Assembly (NCBI GenBank): GCA_037577475.1
Contig: CM075197.1
Location: 10,030,018 to 10,094,017 of the forward strand
Source: Chaunax sp. Z400
Lineage: Eukaryota > Chordata > Actinopteri > Lophiiformes > Chaunacidae
DNA: 64,000 bases
Direction of reading: 5' to 3'
Shown one piece after another: positions 1 to 11,830 of this stretch. The position numbers and the translations under genes are program-made. The notes under the pieces are model-generated. The model ran no database searches and had not been told where the DNA came from. It was given only the letters and a program-made list of their open reading frames with translations. Position 1 is the first letter of the stretch. Each line of letters starts with the position of its first letter.

Positions 1-708
1 TCCCTGGTCTGGCTTTCCCTCTTGTGCAACATCCTGGTGTCTAACACTGCAATGTTTACTCTGTGTTTATTTGGACTCTGAATGGGAGGGAAACCAGGAA
101 GTGGACCAGACACTGAGGATGAGACTCAACACATGGAAACAACTACTGAAGGGCAAAGAGGAAAAGGGAGTTGTGCAGAGCATATGGGATCAGTCACATT
201 CACAGATATCTGATTAAATATTATTAGTCATTAGAAATGTGGGCTGCAATGAGAGTGGAAATGATGGAGTAGCTGTTTTTAAATCTGGCAAAGAGAGAAA
301 AAACAGCTTTGGATAATGATTTTATGATTCTAAAAACTGATCATTAGCTCCAGAGATGAGTGTTTTTTTTGTCTATAGCATATCTGGCAAACTATACATT
401 ATAGCCTCTTTAATCTTTACACTTAACTTAATGAAGTAATGAAGAAGTTGTGCCTTTCAATTTTTTGATTTTTCTACAAATCTTCATTTTTGAGTTCTCC
501 GTGGAAAGATGATTTTAAGGTGAATCTGAAGGTTGGTCATCTTCCCCATAGTATATATCCAAAACAATATACACTATGGTAGGCCCAACAAATGAATAGA
601 GGATATGTCACACACTGATCAAGTTGTTGTACAATGTTTTGGGGGATGTCAGGGGGGAAGTGTTCTCTTCAGATAACTCTGGTTCTAATAAAAGCTGAAG
701 CCATGTTT

Positions 709-935
709 ACCTCCGCCAAGGAGGTTATGTGATTGGTTTGGTTTATTTGTTTGTTTGTTAGCAGGATTACGCAAAAACTAATTGACAGATTTACATGAAA
801 TTTTCACCAAAGATAGACCCTACCATATCTTAGAGGTGATTAAATTTTGGTGATGACCTGGATCAGGATCTTAATCCGGGAATTTTTTTTAAGGGCTTTG
901 GCGGAGTTTTCATTCTCCGAGCGCTCTTGTTTTAC
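709..935 (+). repeat. dispersed fish repeat, copy 1 (ACCTCCGCCAAGGAGGTTATG family)
   Basis: Begins ACCTCCGCCAAGGAGGTTATGTG, has GTTTGTTTGTTAGCAGGATTACGCAAAAACTA, a GATCAGGATC segment, and ends TTGGCGGAG. Other copies or fragments lie at 2281, 2952, 14592, 28092, 48301 and 60175. Confidence 0.75.
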
Positions 936-961
936 CATGTGGCAGAAAAAGAACCAAGAGG

Positions 962-997
<36 letters not shown>

Positions 998-2280
998 CAG
1001 AGCGTTTATCTGTGAATGAGACAGCAGGCAGCGAACACACTGGGATTAAATGTGTGTCGACTCTTGTGGAGAAAGAAGATTTCATGCAGTTTGTTTTTAA
1101 TTCGCCACTTTAAGACTGCACAGATAAAATGGCAGCTATCTTAAGAAATGAAGGATCTGGAGCCAATTGTTCTCATGCCACAACATCCTCACTCCCACCC
1201 TCCCCTCTGTTAATGCCCTCTCATGCCACAGGCTCTCTGGCTTTTAACTTATAACCCTGAATTAGACGACATCATTAAGAGCACATTCTGGATTCATTAC
1301 TATGATTGCATGCTCCTGTGCTAATAAATGGAAGGAGAGGGAAGGCAGGAGGAGGAAGGGACAGACAAAACAGGGTCGAGTGGAGCCACGGGACACAGCC
1401 AATCACGTTGGCTGCTGGCGCTAACAACAGTGACCCACACTCCTGACTGACAGTCAGTTTTTCTATCATGTCTCCCTTCTTGCTGTCTGCAGAATGTGGC
1501 CCACTGCCTGCAAGCGAGGCTGCCTCCTGAGGCTCCGGTCAGCTACCTGACTCACAGCTCCTAAAGGGAAAGTTTCAGGTTCACTGAGCAGGACGTTGCA
1601 AAGGAGATCTCAGAGTCCCTTCAGTTAGCACAGCCATCAACAGCACAGTGCATGAGAGCATAGGCTACCCAACAGGCTTGTTACCCCCTCCTTGCCTTCA
1701 TCATAAAGAAGCGGGCGAGAAGTGATGATGAGGCTGATGCACATAGTCTTAAGTCTCCCAGGGACGGAAGAGGCATTTTGTCTTATTTTTGACTCAAAAA
1801 ATGGTTTGACTTAACTCGGAAACAGCAAAAATCATATGTGGTTTTGTGTCAGCATAGATTTCATGACACATAACATTGAGAGCTAAGATTAAAATCTAAA
1901 GATTTCAGTGACATGTGATGGAAAATGTGTCTCCAAATGATAGATGTAGAGATTTTCCACTGCAGCTTATTTGGATCTCACTGTGTTGTGCATGTCCTCA
2001 GTGCACTGCCATGGGCATGGGCGTAGGCGCGGTGTTTTTCCCTCCAGCTATCTCTCCTCATAAGAACAGCACAGTGTTTTTTTATTTGCTTTGGCAGCGT
2101 TTTGAATACATGTGTCCATCACTGTGTCTAGTAAATGTCTGCTGCTGTGAAATCTGTCAAACAAACATGAGATACGGTGTTAATAAATGCTATTTAAAGA
2201 GACAAAGAATCTACAGCCACGCTAGGGGCTCTGTGAGCTGTACTTGTGGCAAAGTCGAGATTTTGTCATTAAGTATACAT
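936..2280. other. non-coding upstream flank
   Basis: Apart from the (CA)n tract I see no gene or clear repeat. The longest open frame (1915-2361, 148 codons) runs into a dispersed repeat and has no protein-like features. Confidence 0.5.
964..993. repeat. (CA)n microsatellite
   Basis: Uninterrupted dinucleotide run of 30 bases that produces spurious poly-Thr-His or Val-Cys reading frames. Confidence 0.95.
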
Positions 2281-2635
2281 CCCTCCACCACAGAGGTTAT
2301 GTTTTCACCTGTGTCAAGTGGTTGGTTGCTCGGTTGTATTGTCAGCATGATTACACAATAACCACTGAAGGTTTCCATGAAACTTGGTGGAGGGATGGGG
2401 CTTGGGAAAGGAAAGAACTCATTAAATTGTGGTGCAGATCAAGACAAAAGAATTGGATCCTGTAACTTTCCTTAACATTGCGAGACAGGCCAATTTCAAC
2501 ATTTTCCCTGTAATTGCGCAAAAACGAATGAGCTGATTTCCAACAAAACTTTATGGAGGGATGGGTCATGGGTCAGGCAAGCTCAACAGACATGTGTAGG
2601 CTTGTTCAGCCTTGGCAGGGGTTGTTTTTCTAGTA
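2281..2635 (+). repeat. dispersed fish repeat, copy 2
   Basis: Shares ACAGAGGTTATGTTTTCACC, TTTCCATGAAACTTGGTGGAGGGATGGG and TTAACATTGCGAGACAGGCC with the family. It contains the family's internal duplication (a second AATTGCGCAAAAACGAATGAGCTGATTTCC segment at about 2510). Confidence 0.7.
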
Positions 2636-2951
2636 GAAGGTGATTATAGATTGTTTTGTTTGTCTAAGGAAGGGTCCAGAGAAATGTTCTCAGTTTTATG
2701 GAGATAACTGAAATAACTCAATTAATAATAACTACAGTACTCAGCATATATACTTTGTACTCTGTTCCTTAATTTTGATCAGGACCCACATAATGTGACA
2801 TACCTTGTCTGTAGTGTTACTACATATGATGTAAGGTAATGAGGTGATGTATCACATGTGTACTCCATGTTCAGTTGTCGTACAGTTGAAAAGGATTATC
2901 AAAATGGACAATGTTGTACGGATGAAGCTGAACCCGAGCTCTTGCTTACTA

Positions 2952-3455
2952 GAACAGCACTCAGTAGAGTGCATATCTCCACCAAGGCCCAACAGTCCCC
3001 TTTAATTCAATCAAACCTTATCCAGAGTCAAACTCAGCCCTGTAACGATTGGTGGTGGTTGTGGGTTTGTAGCCCCATCTGTTAATGTACAGCCACTGGA
3101 AACACTATGAAAATGTATTTAAATCTGGTGGATTTGGATTTTTCCTCTTTGGATCTTCATCTGATTGCACACACTCCTAGCTACCAACCCAATCCCATAA
3201 ATATGCCTGATGTTTTCAACAAGGTCCATGATTTAATCACTGACAACTTTAGAAAAATGTCAAAAATCTCACTATTGTTAAAGAAAGTGAAAAACAGTAT
3301 CTGGGATCTGGTCCTTTGTCTGGATCTGCACCAAACTTTAATGGGGTCTGTTCTGCTTCATGGAAATCTGATGTGTAGTTTTTGTGTAATCCTGCTGACA
3401 AACCAACAAACAATCGGACACAGGAGAAAACAAAACCTCTTTGGAGGAGGTAATC
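2952..3455 (-). repeat. dispersed fish repeat, copy 3
   Basis: Reverse-oriented copy: ends in AACCTCTTTGGAGGAGGTA and contains TGTAATCCTGCTGACAAACCAACAAAC and CAACAGTCCCCTTTAATTCAATCAAACC. It is longer at its far end than copy 1. Confidence 0.7.
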
Positions 3456-3559
3456 AACTTAGAGTAAATGCTGGGAGTAAGCAGTCTTACACAGCCATCA
3501 AGCCTAATATTAATAATGCTGGGAGGGTGAGGATTTTTAACTAAATAGAATATAAGATT

Positions 3560-3960
3560 ACACCCCAGTAAGTTTTGTACAGCACCTAACTTGCTGATGA
3601 TTACCATCTTAGTGTATGTAACGTGTTAACACGCAAACATGCTTATGTTTGCTAATTAGCACTAAACACAAAGCACAGCTGAGTCTGATGAGATCATCAT
3701 TATATTTGCACTCATAAAAGAAAGCATGAGACAGATAGAAATGTTGACCTGTTGATGACGATGGGTGACAGGTTAAAGGATCCTTCTGAGGGGACAAGAA
3801 CAGAACTAATTTCATGGGAATCTGTCCAGAATCAGTTGACAGACAGAAATCAAATTGTTGTTTAGATATTTTTTTCTGAACCAAAGCAGTAGACCGACTG
3901 ACCAACCAGTAGCCTGACATAGTCATCCCTTGTGCCATGCTACCAGTGTGGCTAAATATA
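3560..3960 (+). repeat. common percomorph repeat, copy 1
   Basis: TTGCTAATTAGCACTAAACACAAAGCACAGCTGAG, TGTTGACCTGTTGATGACGATGG and the TCATGGGAATCTGTCCAG part match a very widespread fish interspersed repeat. Other copies are at 25860 and 45930. Confidence 0.6.
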
Positions 3961-4529
3961 AATCCTATCAGACACACTCATAATTAAAGCAAAAATCAAA
4001 TCAAACATAAACTACTAGGCTATAATTATACTCTCAGTTCTTTGAAACAAACCCCAGTTCAATTAGGGCATGGGTCCTTCATCAAAAAGAAATGCAATTT
4101 CAGTTCCTCCACAATATTAAGAAAGACTGCAAAGACACTCTTACATTGATGCTTACATATTAGATGCCCTGATGCATGTCAGGCTTCAATCAGGCATCCG
4201 TGATTAAAAATCTTATTAATTTCAGCCATCAAATTAGTGGCACACAAAGGTTGAACAATATCTAAGCTGTCAGAAACAAATAGATCACCATTGTCTTTTT
4301 GGAAATAATAGAATGGAGAGGGGGAAAACACCATTTGGCCATCATGTGATGTTGACAAGGATCGTGATGATGTAAATGATGATGGATCCCTCTATTAATA
4401 GACGATAGAGTGACCACAGTCACAAAGGAGAACAACAACGCTATGGATGAGAGGTCCCATTATGTCCAAATGAAGGAGTCAGCCACTCTGTCAAGAGGGC
4501 ACTTTACAAACAAACCTCATTTGACTGAG

Positions 4530-4870
4530 CGTGTCTTTCTCTTTCCCCTTGCCCACCCGCTCTCCCCTTGCTAACCCCCAACTCCTTTCTGCTGAGTGGG
4601 TGTTTGGAGGAGTTGTGAAGGTCAGGCCAAAGACTCTGAAGTCAGTAGAGAGCTTGAGGCTTTGACCTCTGATTGGCCCCTGGCTGCCCGAGCTGTTGTG
4701 AGTCACAGAGACGGAGCACAAACTAATCGGGGTCCAGCGTTGTGGAGAAGTGCACGAGAAGCAGGCTGTTGCCCGGCTCTAACAAAAGAAGAGTTGTGCA
4801 GAGGTGGCAAGGCACAATGGGACGGTTTAAGAGGAGGAGGTGAGGAGACCTCAATCCCCACTATAAGCAC
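4530..4870. promoter_or_regulatory. GC-rich island with AP-1 and inverted CCAAT sites
   Basis: More GC-rich than its flanks, with TGACCTCTGATTGG at about 4665 (nuclear-receptor half-site plus inverted CCAAT) and TGAGTCA at 4699-4705. No convincing gene frame. It could be a distal enhancer or a decayed sequence. Confidence 0.25.
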
Positions 4871-5099
4871 CTTATTGTGAAAGCCTGTTTTGTTGAGAGA
4901 CAGAATCTATAGGGTGGAGAAATTAAGGGGATTTCCCTCTGTGTAGGATATTGTGAAACTACGGGAAAAAATTACTTTTATATGATACTACTTCATCTCT
5001 TTCTCCCACAGCAGAAACTGTTTCCTTGAAATAACATGACAAAATGGTAAAAGTTAATTGTACACATTTTTAATGGGGAACATAAATACTCTCTTTAAT

Positions 5100-5680
5100 A
5101 AATAAGAACTAGTCATTAGAAAATTTAATCAAGTTAATAACAATAATCATCTGTGATTAATTGTGATTAATCGCAAGTTTGAAATGCCAGTATTTACTTT
5201 CTTGTACTTTTGGGGGGGAATAAAAAAAAAAGCATGTGTGGTGTTGGAATAAAGAAACACATAACAAATAGGGATCAGAACAGTTTTCACTCAATAACAC
5301 CTCAGCTTAGTTTTGATGATTTCTTAATTAGACGTAGAATTGGCTCAGTATAAGAATCAGGGAGTGCTTGTTATTTGCCAGAGGACAGGGATATCACCAT
5401 ACCTGCATGGCTCCAGCATTGTTTCTGACTTTGCCAGCCTGTTATATTCACTTTTTGGCTAAGTTGTGCTTCTGCTGTGCTAACGTTTCCTTCAGTGGGT
5501 TTTGAGTTGAATTCCAACGTGTGGGTACATCCTGGACGAGTGACTCCTCTTCTTGACCATCGGAGGGTTGTTGAACTTTCAGCTCTGCTTTGTTTGCAGG
5601 ATTGTGTTTGAAATGTCTGACTATTTTACTCCCCTTAGCCAAAGCACCAACAAAGCTGCCATAACAGAGTGTCACAGAGA
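5100..5680 (-). mobile_element. hAT-type transposase remnant
   Basis: The - strand fragment KIVRHFKHNP, then SLVQDVPTRWNSTQNPLKE resembles the conserved block of hAT/ZBED transposases (LIQDVTTRWNSTYYML). TGTGATTAATTGTGATTAATCGC at about 5150-5175 resembles the terminal region of such elements in fish. Only this block survives. Confidence 0.6.
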
Positions 5681-5849
5681 TTACCCTCTGTATGATGTGC
5701 GCTACACAGGGTTAACTGTGTTTAATACGCCTCTGGTGAAAATCTGCCTGGAATTATGGGAAGAAATTGGGGTGAAACTCAGTAAATTTTCCAGATTAAT
5801 CTTGACCGTTACCGTTAACAGCCCCACTTAAACTAAACTAAATACATTT

Positions 5850-7440
5850 CTCATCAGTGGAGATGAGGGAGACTTTAAAAAATCTGTTTATTTTTTCTTA
5901 TCTTCTCACTTCATGTGGATGTTCACATTGTGGTCAAAATAATTCTCCACAGCTGAATACTCCACACTAAGTGATATGCATGTTTACTTTCACACACACA
6001 CACACACACCACCACACACACACACACTTTGCTAAATCTTACCGTAAACAGCTTCCTGTCATCCTCAGGCATTGCCTTTCCCAAACTCACCCCTGAACAA
6101 GAGCAGGTAACACTCGGTTGATTTTGGCACTCGTCCATGTGATCCCGACTGTTCAAACTGAGTCTATTGCCAAACGGCTTGTCCTGCCCTGAAACTCTTT
6201 GAAAGCTTGCCCAAAGAAAATATGCAAACATCAACCCATAATCTTGGAGCAGTTTTTGGCAATAAGTTGGGCCTAGAAAAAAAGCAGAACCCAGAGGACG
6301 GAATTTCTGGCCTTGAATACATAGAACAACTCTAAATATAAACAGACTAAACAGAGATGTGACTAATCAAGATGTGACTAAGATGTCGGCCACATCTTTT
6401 TTTTTTTTTTTGTAGAAGCTGAAACCTGATAACTGTTCACAATTCATTTTATTGTTCAGAGCTGAATCCATCCAAATTCACAGCCCTCCTGTTAATAATT
6501 AATGGGGTGATTAATTGTCCAGGACAAAAACAATGATGCATATTTATGTATAAAACATGGTACATTTGTCTCAGCACTCACACATTTCTCTCCCACACCG
6601 GTTGAGTAACATGAGTGTATTCGACTAACATTTGGCAGAATGGCATGGTGCCACCTCAGAAGTGTTCCCGTAAACAATCACCACTCTGGACCCTACATTG
6701 TTGTGCTTTGCCAAAATGTCACTGGGACTGCGGTCAGCCTTTACCACAACGCTGAATAAAACAGAGCAGGGCAGCAGCAGAAACAGGCAGCTGCACAGAG
6801 AATAGAATTTATAAGGGAGGTGGGAAAGTGGAGACACAACACTGCCAGGAACTGTTGTTTTCCCCTGTTTATTCATATTCCCATGGATACTGACAAAAAG
6901 GCATAGAATTAAAATAGTCACTCTGAATACCAGAGAATTACCTGCGATAAGGCCAATAAGATCAGGCATGGAGACCCTGAGTGCTGGCAAGAAGTTGGTA
7001 AAACTGTTCTCCTTTCTGGCTGGGACATTTTAAAAAGGTGTTGAGAAACTTCTGTCCTAACAGGAATACTCCCTGTAGGCCTGAATATGATAACAGGATC
7101 TGTCAGTGAAAATATCTTTGCATGCTCTTTTCTCAACAGGTACATGTTGTTACAGGGTAGTTGTAAATGTTCACCGCCACAGGGAAAAGCTGTTGAAAGC
7201 CTGATCCAGCCCTGTTCTCCAGCACCGGTCGGAAACACACTGATATTCTGTGGATCAGAATGTCAAAGGTAAAATAATCAATAATATTTAAACATATGAC
7301 AATATTCTTGTTTCATTTGCTGAGTTTCAATTTGTTATCTATTTATCTATGTGGAATGCTCAAATAATTAACTCTACATATATTTAAAAAAAGTAAAAGC
7401 CCATTCAGTTACGTTAAAGTAACTGATGATTGGTTGAAAT
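5850..7440. other. non-coding stretch
   Basis: A (CA)n tract and AT-rich DNA. Overlapping - strand frames between 6490 and 7240 lack splice support and family resemblance. Confidence 0.5.
5991..6027. repeat. interrupted (CA)n microsatellite
   Basis: CA repeats broken by a CCACCA interruption. Confidence 0.95.
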
Positions 7441-7795
7441 AGCTGAAGTAGTGGATACATTTATTGATACATCCAGCTTCTTTTATTGACTAATCTGCCG
7501 ATTAATTTCATGATTAATTGATTAATTATTTAGTGATCATCACAGTTTCCTAGAGGCCAAAGTGACATCTTCAAATTGCCTCTTTTGTCCAAACAACAGT
7601 TCAAAACCCCCAAAACTCTTCATTTACTGTCATAAATGACAAAGGAAGGCAGCAAATCCTTTAAGAAGCTGGATGTTTGGCATTTTTGTTCGGAAAATGA
7701 CTGAAATGATTCATCGATTATCAAAATAGTTATCAACTAGTCTTCTATGTATCGACAAGTCGATTAATTGACTAATCTTGGGAGTTCTGTTCTGA
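7440..7795. repeat. GATTAAT-ended interspersed repeat
   Basis: Bounded by ATTAATTGATTAATT-type sequence on the left and CGATTAATTGACTAATC on the right. The interior (CCAAACAACAGTTCAAAACCCCC, GAAAATGACTGAAATGATTCATCGATTATCAAAATAGTT) recalls a common fish non-autonomous element. Confidence 0.6.
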
Positions 7796-7799
7796 AAAA

Positions 7800-9300
7800 C
7801 ACATTTAAAGCACGATGTTGTTGATAAAATAGTCCTTGAACTCATGTGCCAGAGTTGCGGGGGAGGTTAGGAGCCACTGATCCTCTGGTGTTTCTGTGTT
7901 ATATTATTCAGTTGTATAATATGTACGCCGGCCTCGACTTTATCTGTAAGAAAACATTTGTTTTTCATGTGTTTCCTAGTATAAACGATGTTGAACATGA
8001 TCACAGATTCATCCCTCAGGTGCAGACGATTTAGCCGAAGCAAAGCATCCCACCTGAGTCGTTCTGTCTGTGCAGGGATATGGGATACATCGGTGGAGGC
8101 ATTTGTGTTTGTGTGGGCGTTGGACGAATTACAAACAGGAGACAAAGGTTCCCTTCTCCACAGCTGAAACAGGTGCACTATTGAGGAATCACATTTCCTT
8201 GCACTGTGCTGTTAGAGAGAAAACCACAATACTTTAACCTGTGGAGCAGAACCAAAGATCAAAAGGGTAAGTTACTGTACTGAACATTGTTCTTCCCGCT
8301 TCAGATAGCTGACTGGATTTGGCTCGCGTTGATTAAGTTTTTCTTATTTCCCACTTACGATCACAGCAGGGCTCAGGCAGCATGCCCAACATCAGCAGTA
8401 ACTCACCAAACTATCAGGATACTGTAGAAGGAGGTCTGCTCTGTGATCAGTGTTCTGCTTCAGTGGTGTGTGTCACTAAACAGAAGGCAATCAGATTGTA
8501 ATTCACATGTCAGTAATAATACTGCATTCACTCTGCAGGCCAAAACAGACCAAATCTTAGATTTATTTTGCTCATATGTGACTCAGATGTCACTATCATT
8601 AAAGTCTGAACAGCACAAATCACCTGGAATCTGATGTTTTTAATTCTGATTTGGGCCACTTTCATATCGGTAATCAGACATGTATCTGATTCCTGCTGAT
8701 GTGAAAGCTGTGTGAACAGTCGGATCAGAATTAATGTGATTTTTCTTTCGCTGATCACGCTCACTGAAATGTTACATCAATATTCATCAATCATCAGCAC
8801 CGGAGTTTGTAAATTGAACAGATAAATGGGGAGATGCTTCACTCAAAGCCCTTTTTGGCTTCTTGGCCTAAGCCTATAAATAAATGATGGACCGTCACTG
8901 TACTGCTGTTACCACAAACGATTTAGGAAATAAATGCCTGCATCACTATTCTGTTAAATTTGATAGTGAGCTGGCATTTTAATGACATTATCTCTTGTTC
9001 AGCACCAAGCCTGATGTAAATGTTGAGTCATGGTACAGATCTGTTCATTCTGATATCAGATGTGGGAAAACTCTTGTGATATCTGTTGTAATGAACTATT
9101 TAAACTGTTTTTAATAGATGTATCTATTGAACAGCTGATAAATAGCATATTGTTTCCAATAAACCTAGTATGCAATAGAGTTTCAATATAGGATATTATT
9201 TTCCAGTTGGATGCTCCCTTCTCCTCCCTGCTGAGGCAGAAAGTCCCTTCCTCAGTGCTCACAGACTGGGTTTATAATGGAGCAGGACTGCTGCTGGAAT
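7800..9300. other. non-coding stretch upstream of junb
   Basis: No repeat or gene recognised. In human the neighbour on this side of JUNB is HOOK2; no HOOK-like exon was noticed here. Confidence 0.5.
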
Positions 9301-9420
9301 GAGGCCCGGGTGGGCGTGGCTTTCCGGTTCTCCTCGAGAGGAACTGAAACGCCATCATGCCCATATAAGTCCATAGGACTTCCTCTATAGGACGGACCAT
9401 AAGAAAACACCACAGCTGTT
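9300..9420 (+). promoter_or_regulatory. GC-rich upstream junb element with CArG-like and inverted-repeat motifs
   Basis: A compact GC-rich block about 0.5 kb upstream of the predicted start site. It contains a KLF-type GGGTGGGCGTGG sequence, an imperfect inverted repeat around TTCTCCTCGAGAGGAA (9329-9344), and CCATATAAGT near 9361, one base off a CArG box. It stands out from the AT-rich surroundings and is a plausible upstream enhancer of junb. No function is proven. Confidence 0.4.
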
Positions 9421-9786
9421 CGGTGTTTTATATAGGCTATAATTCATGACTAATGGATGTAACATCATATAGTGAATGGTATAAATAAGTAACACTTGTT
9501 GCTGAAGTAACACTTGTTAGATTCGATGAACACAAACAAATAACAGCGTATTTTATCATGAAACAACATGGATGCGTGAATTAAGCTCACAGATTTGATC
9601 TAGGAGAGAATCTCCTCTCTTCGGTTACACAACAACCACTCATTAGACCTATAGACGCGCAGAAAGCTGTCTACATGAAGCGGGCTCTTCTATTGCTGAC
9701 ACCGGTCTCTGCTGCCATCCCTCCTCGGTGAGCTCTCTTGCCTACAGGCTTGTTTACAGTCGCCTCTTCCCGGCATTAGCGTCACA

Positions 9787-9868
9787 TGACGTCGTGCTCA
9801 CTGGGCGGGGAGGCCAGCCGCACAGCCAATAAAAACGCTGCACTGCATGTGTGTCTTTGGCTATATAT
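9787..9868 (+). promoter_or_regulatory. junb: junb core promoter: CRE-like site, GC box, CCAAT box, TATA box
   Basis: Ordered promoter motifs precede the junb coding exon: TGACGTC at 9787-9793 (CRE/ATF-like), GGGCGGGG at 9803-9810 (Sp/KLF), CCAAT at 9826-9830, and TATATAT at 9862-9868. The spacing predicts transcription starting near 9890-9900, giving a 5' UTR of roughly 290 nt. This is the typical layout of an immediate-early gene. The motifs are visible directly; the start site is inferred. Confidence 0.8.
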
Positions 9869-10183
9869 GAAGGCACGTACTGACCCAGCTGAGCACACCT
9901 CAACAAGCACCAAGACCAGTACAACCACCAGTAGGAGTTAGTCTGTACGTTTTCCCTCACAGGATCGCGAAGAAAAGAGCAATCGGACACTGGAAAAGAC
10001 TTTTAACCTGCTGTCTCTGAGCTGCAGACACTTTTTGCTGGATCTTGGACTCTTTGTGATATTTTTTGGCACACTGTTGAGAGAGACGAGCGGTGCATGC
10101 TCTCTGCTGACACTGACATTTGTTGATTATCCAGAGACTGTGTTTCTATAAGCAGCTGGTAAGCTCACTTTTCCTACGACTTT

Positions 10184-11155
10184 ATGTCTACAAAGATGGA
10201 ACAGCCTTTTTATCATGACGACTCTTTTCTGTCGGCCTATGGCCACTCAGATGCAGCAATGCACGACTACAAACTGCTAAAGCAGAATATGAATTTGAAC
10301 TTGACAGAGCCCTATCGCAACCTGAAATCCCAGCTGAGAGCCGAGACAGACCTTTACCAAGGGGGGCATCAAGACGTGGGGTCCCTGAAGCTCGCGTCCC
10401 CAGAACTTGAGAGGCTCATCATCCAAAACAGTAACGGTGTGATCACCACTCCCACACCGGGCCAGTACTTCTACAACCGGGGCATCACCGATGAGCAGGA
10501 GGGCTTCGCCGAGGGGTTTGTGAAAGCCCTGGATGAGTTGCACAAGATGAACCAGATGCCCCCTCCTAACGTGTCCATCGGAGCCGGTGGAGTTACGTGT
10601 TCGGCGGCGGCCTCTAGTGTCTTCGGCTCCGTTTTGCAGCCTGAGCCTCCCATATACACAACACTGAACGCCTACTGCCCGAACACAACCCTGTCTTCCG
10701 CATCCAGCTACCCCACAGCCACCATCAGCTACCTGCCGCCGCACCAGCAGAGCCACCAGCAGACCTCGCACACGTTTCAACACACTCTCCCCAGCTCTGG
10801 GCTCCATCCGCAGCGACTCGTCGCTCTGAAAGAGGAACCCCAGATAGTGCCTGACCTCCTAAGCAGCGACGGCTCGCCTCCGATGTCGCCGATCAACTTG
10901 GAGACTCAGGAGAGGATCAAGGCGGAGCGCAAAAGGCTGAGAAACCGGCTAGCTGCCACCAAATGCCGGAGGCGCAAGCTGGAGCGCATCGCCCGGCTGG
11001 AGGAGAAAGTGAAATGTTTGAAGAGCGACAACCAGGGGCTCTCCAACACGGCGTCGGTGCTCCGGGATCAAGTCGCCCAGCTGAAACAGAAGGTCCTGAC
11101 ACATGTAAGCAGCGGCTGTCAGCTGATGCTTACAAGCAAGATGGAGGCATTTTAA
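10184..11155 (+). CDS. junb: JunB, AP-1 bZIP transcription factor (single exon, complete)
   Basis: 323-residue nuclear DNA-binding protein that dimerises with Fos/Jun/ATF partners on AP-1 sites. The N-terminus (MxTKMEQPFYHDD, then HDYKLLK) and the stretches VKALDELHKMN and PPNVSIGA are JunB-type rather than c-Jun-type. A delta/JNK-docking-like segment lies near residues 29-52 and the LKLASPELERLI activation-domain core at 68-79. Thr-Pro sites are at 89 and 91 and Ser-Pro sites at 231 and 235. The basic region is about 243-270 (core NRLAATKCRRRK), followed by a leucine zipper with heptad leucines at 272, 279, 286, 293 and 300, and the Jun-type tail GCQLMLT. There is no intron, as is usual for jun genes. 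Met1 was chosen because mammalian JunB also begins Met-x-Thr-Lys-Met; Met5 has the better Kozak context and could be used too. Which teleost paralogue (junba or junbb) cannot be decided here. Confidence 0.97.
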   Translation: MSTKMEQPFYHDDSFLSAYGHSDAAMHDYKLLKQNMNLNLTEPYRNLKSQLRAETDLYQGGHQDVGSLKLASPELERLIIQNSNGVITTPTPGQYFYNRGITDEQEGFAEGFVKALDELHKMNQMPPPNVSIGAGGVTCSAAASSVFGSVLQPEPPIYTTLNAYCPNTTLSSASSYPTATISYLPPHQQSHQQTSHTFQHTLPSSGLHPQRLVALKEEPQIVPDLLSSDGSPPMSPINLETQERIKAERKRLRNRLAATKCRRRKLERIARLEEKVKCLKSDNQGLSNTASVLRDQVAQLKQKVLTHVSSGCQLMLTSKMEAF

Positions 11156-11625
11156 ACAGCAGAGACTTTAACTGACTGAAAAGTAATAACACTGGAGTTC
11201 TGCGTGAGCACCACTGGGACACCGGCTGATGTGTCGTCAGCTTTGGCAGTAACACAGGGCCGAGGGCTAGGTGTAGACAACTCTTTGGACTATTTAGGGT
11301 GAAAAAAAAGACTGATTGAAATGGTACTTCTGGATGCTGGACATCACTCAAAAGGCCATTGAACCCTTGGGACCAGGACAGCATCCAGACTGAGCACTTA
11401 GTAACATAGCAGGCACAGGCCCTGAAGTCGGGTTTACTAATGGTAGAAAATGGGAATGATTATTGTGTACTTTTTGCAACTGATATTGTCAATGCTGCAT
11501 TTATTCATGTGTAAATTATTTTAGTTGTCCAGTTGATCTAGACATACTAAAGATGTCCAATGTTTACACTGTCTTTTTTTATTTGTGACGTGTATTTAAG
11601 TAAAGTGTCTCAACATGAAACGGCA
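11156..11625 (+). other. junb: probable junb 3' UTR, AU-rich
   Basis: Sequence after the junb stop codon contains several ATTTA pentamers (for example near 11288, 11498 and 11593) and a T-rich stretch. These fit the unstable mRNA of an immediate-early gene. No AATAAA was seen; AGTAAA at 11599-11604 is the best candidate poly(A) signal. The end point is an estimate. Confidence 0.5.
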
Positions 11626-11830
11626 GCGTCTGACGTGAGTGTTTGTTCATCTAGTAGAACACAGCAGAAAACATGCCACACATGTTTACAGCAGTAAGGA
11701 GTGGTTGTTATTATAATGGTTGCTATGGCTCCCAGTTAGAAACCCACACAAGCACATCTTGGTTTCAATGTTTTTACGCACAGAGAGTAACCCGCGTATG
11801 TAATCCTTTCCTAATTACGTACTGGCTTGT

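Noticed and set aside
1915..2361. 148-codon + strand open frame
   Set aside because: Low-complexity Cys/Ser-rich translation that runs into a dispersed repeat; no domain, no splice context.
6625..7238. Overlapping 121- and 106-codon - strand frames with a hydrophobic segment
   Set aside because: Hydrophobicity alone; no start context, splice pattern or family match, and the two frames conflict.
10277..10807. 176-codon - strand open frame
   Set aside because: It lies antisense to the junb coding exon and is a by-product of its GC-rich codon use; no family resemblance.
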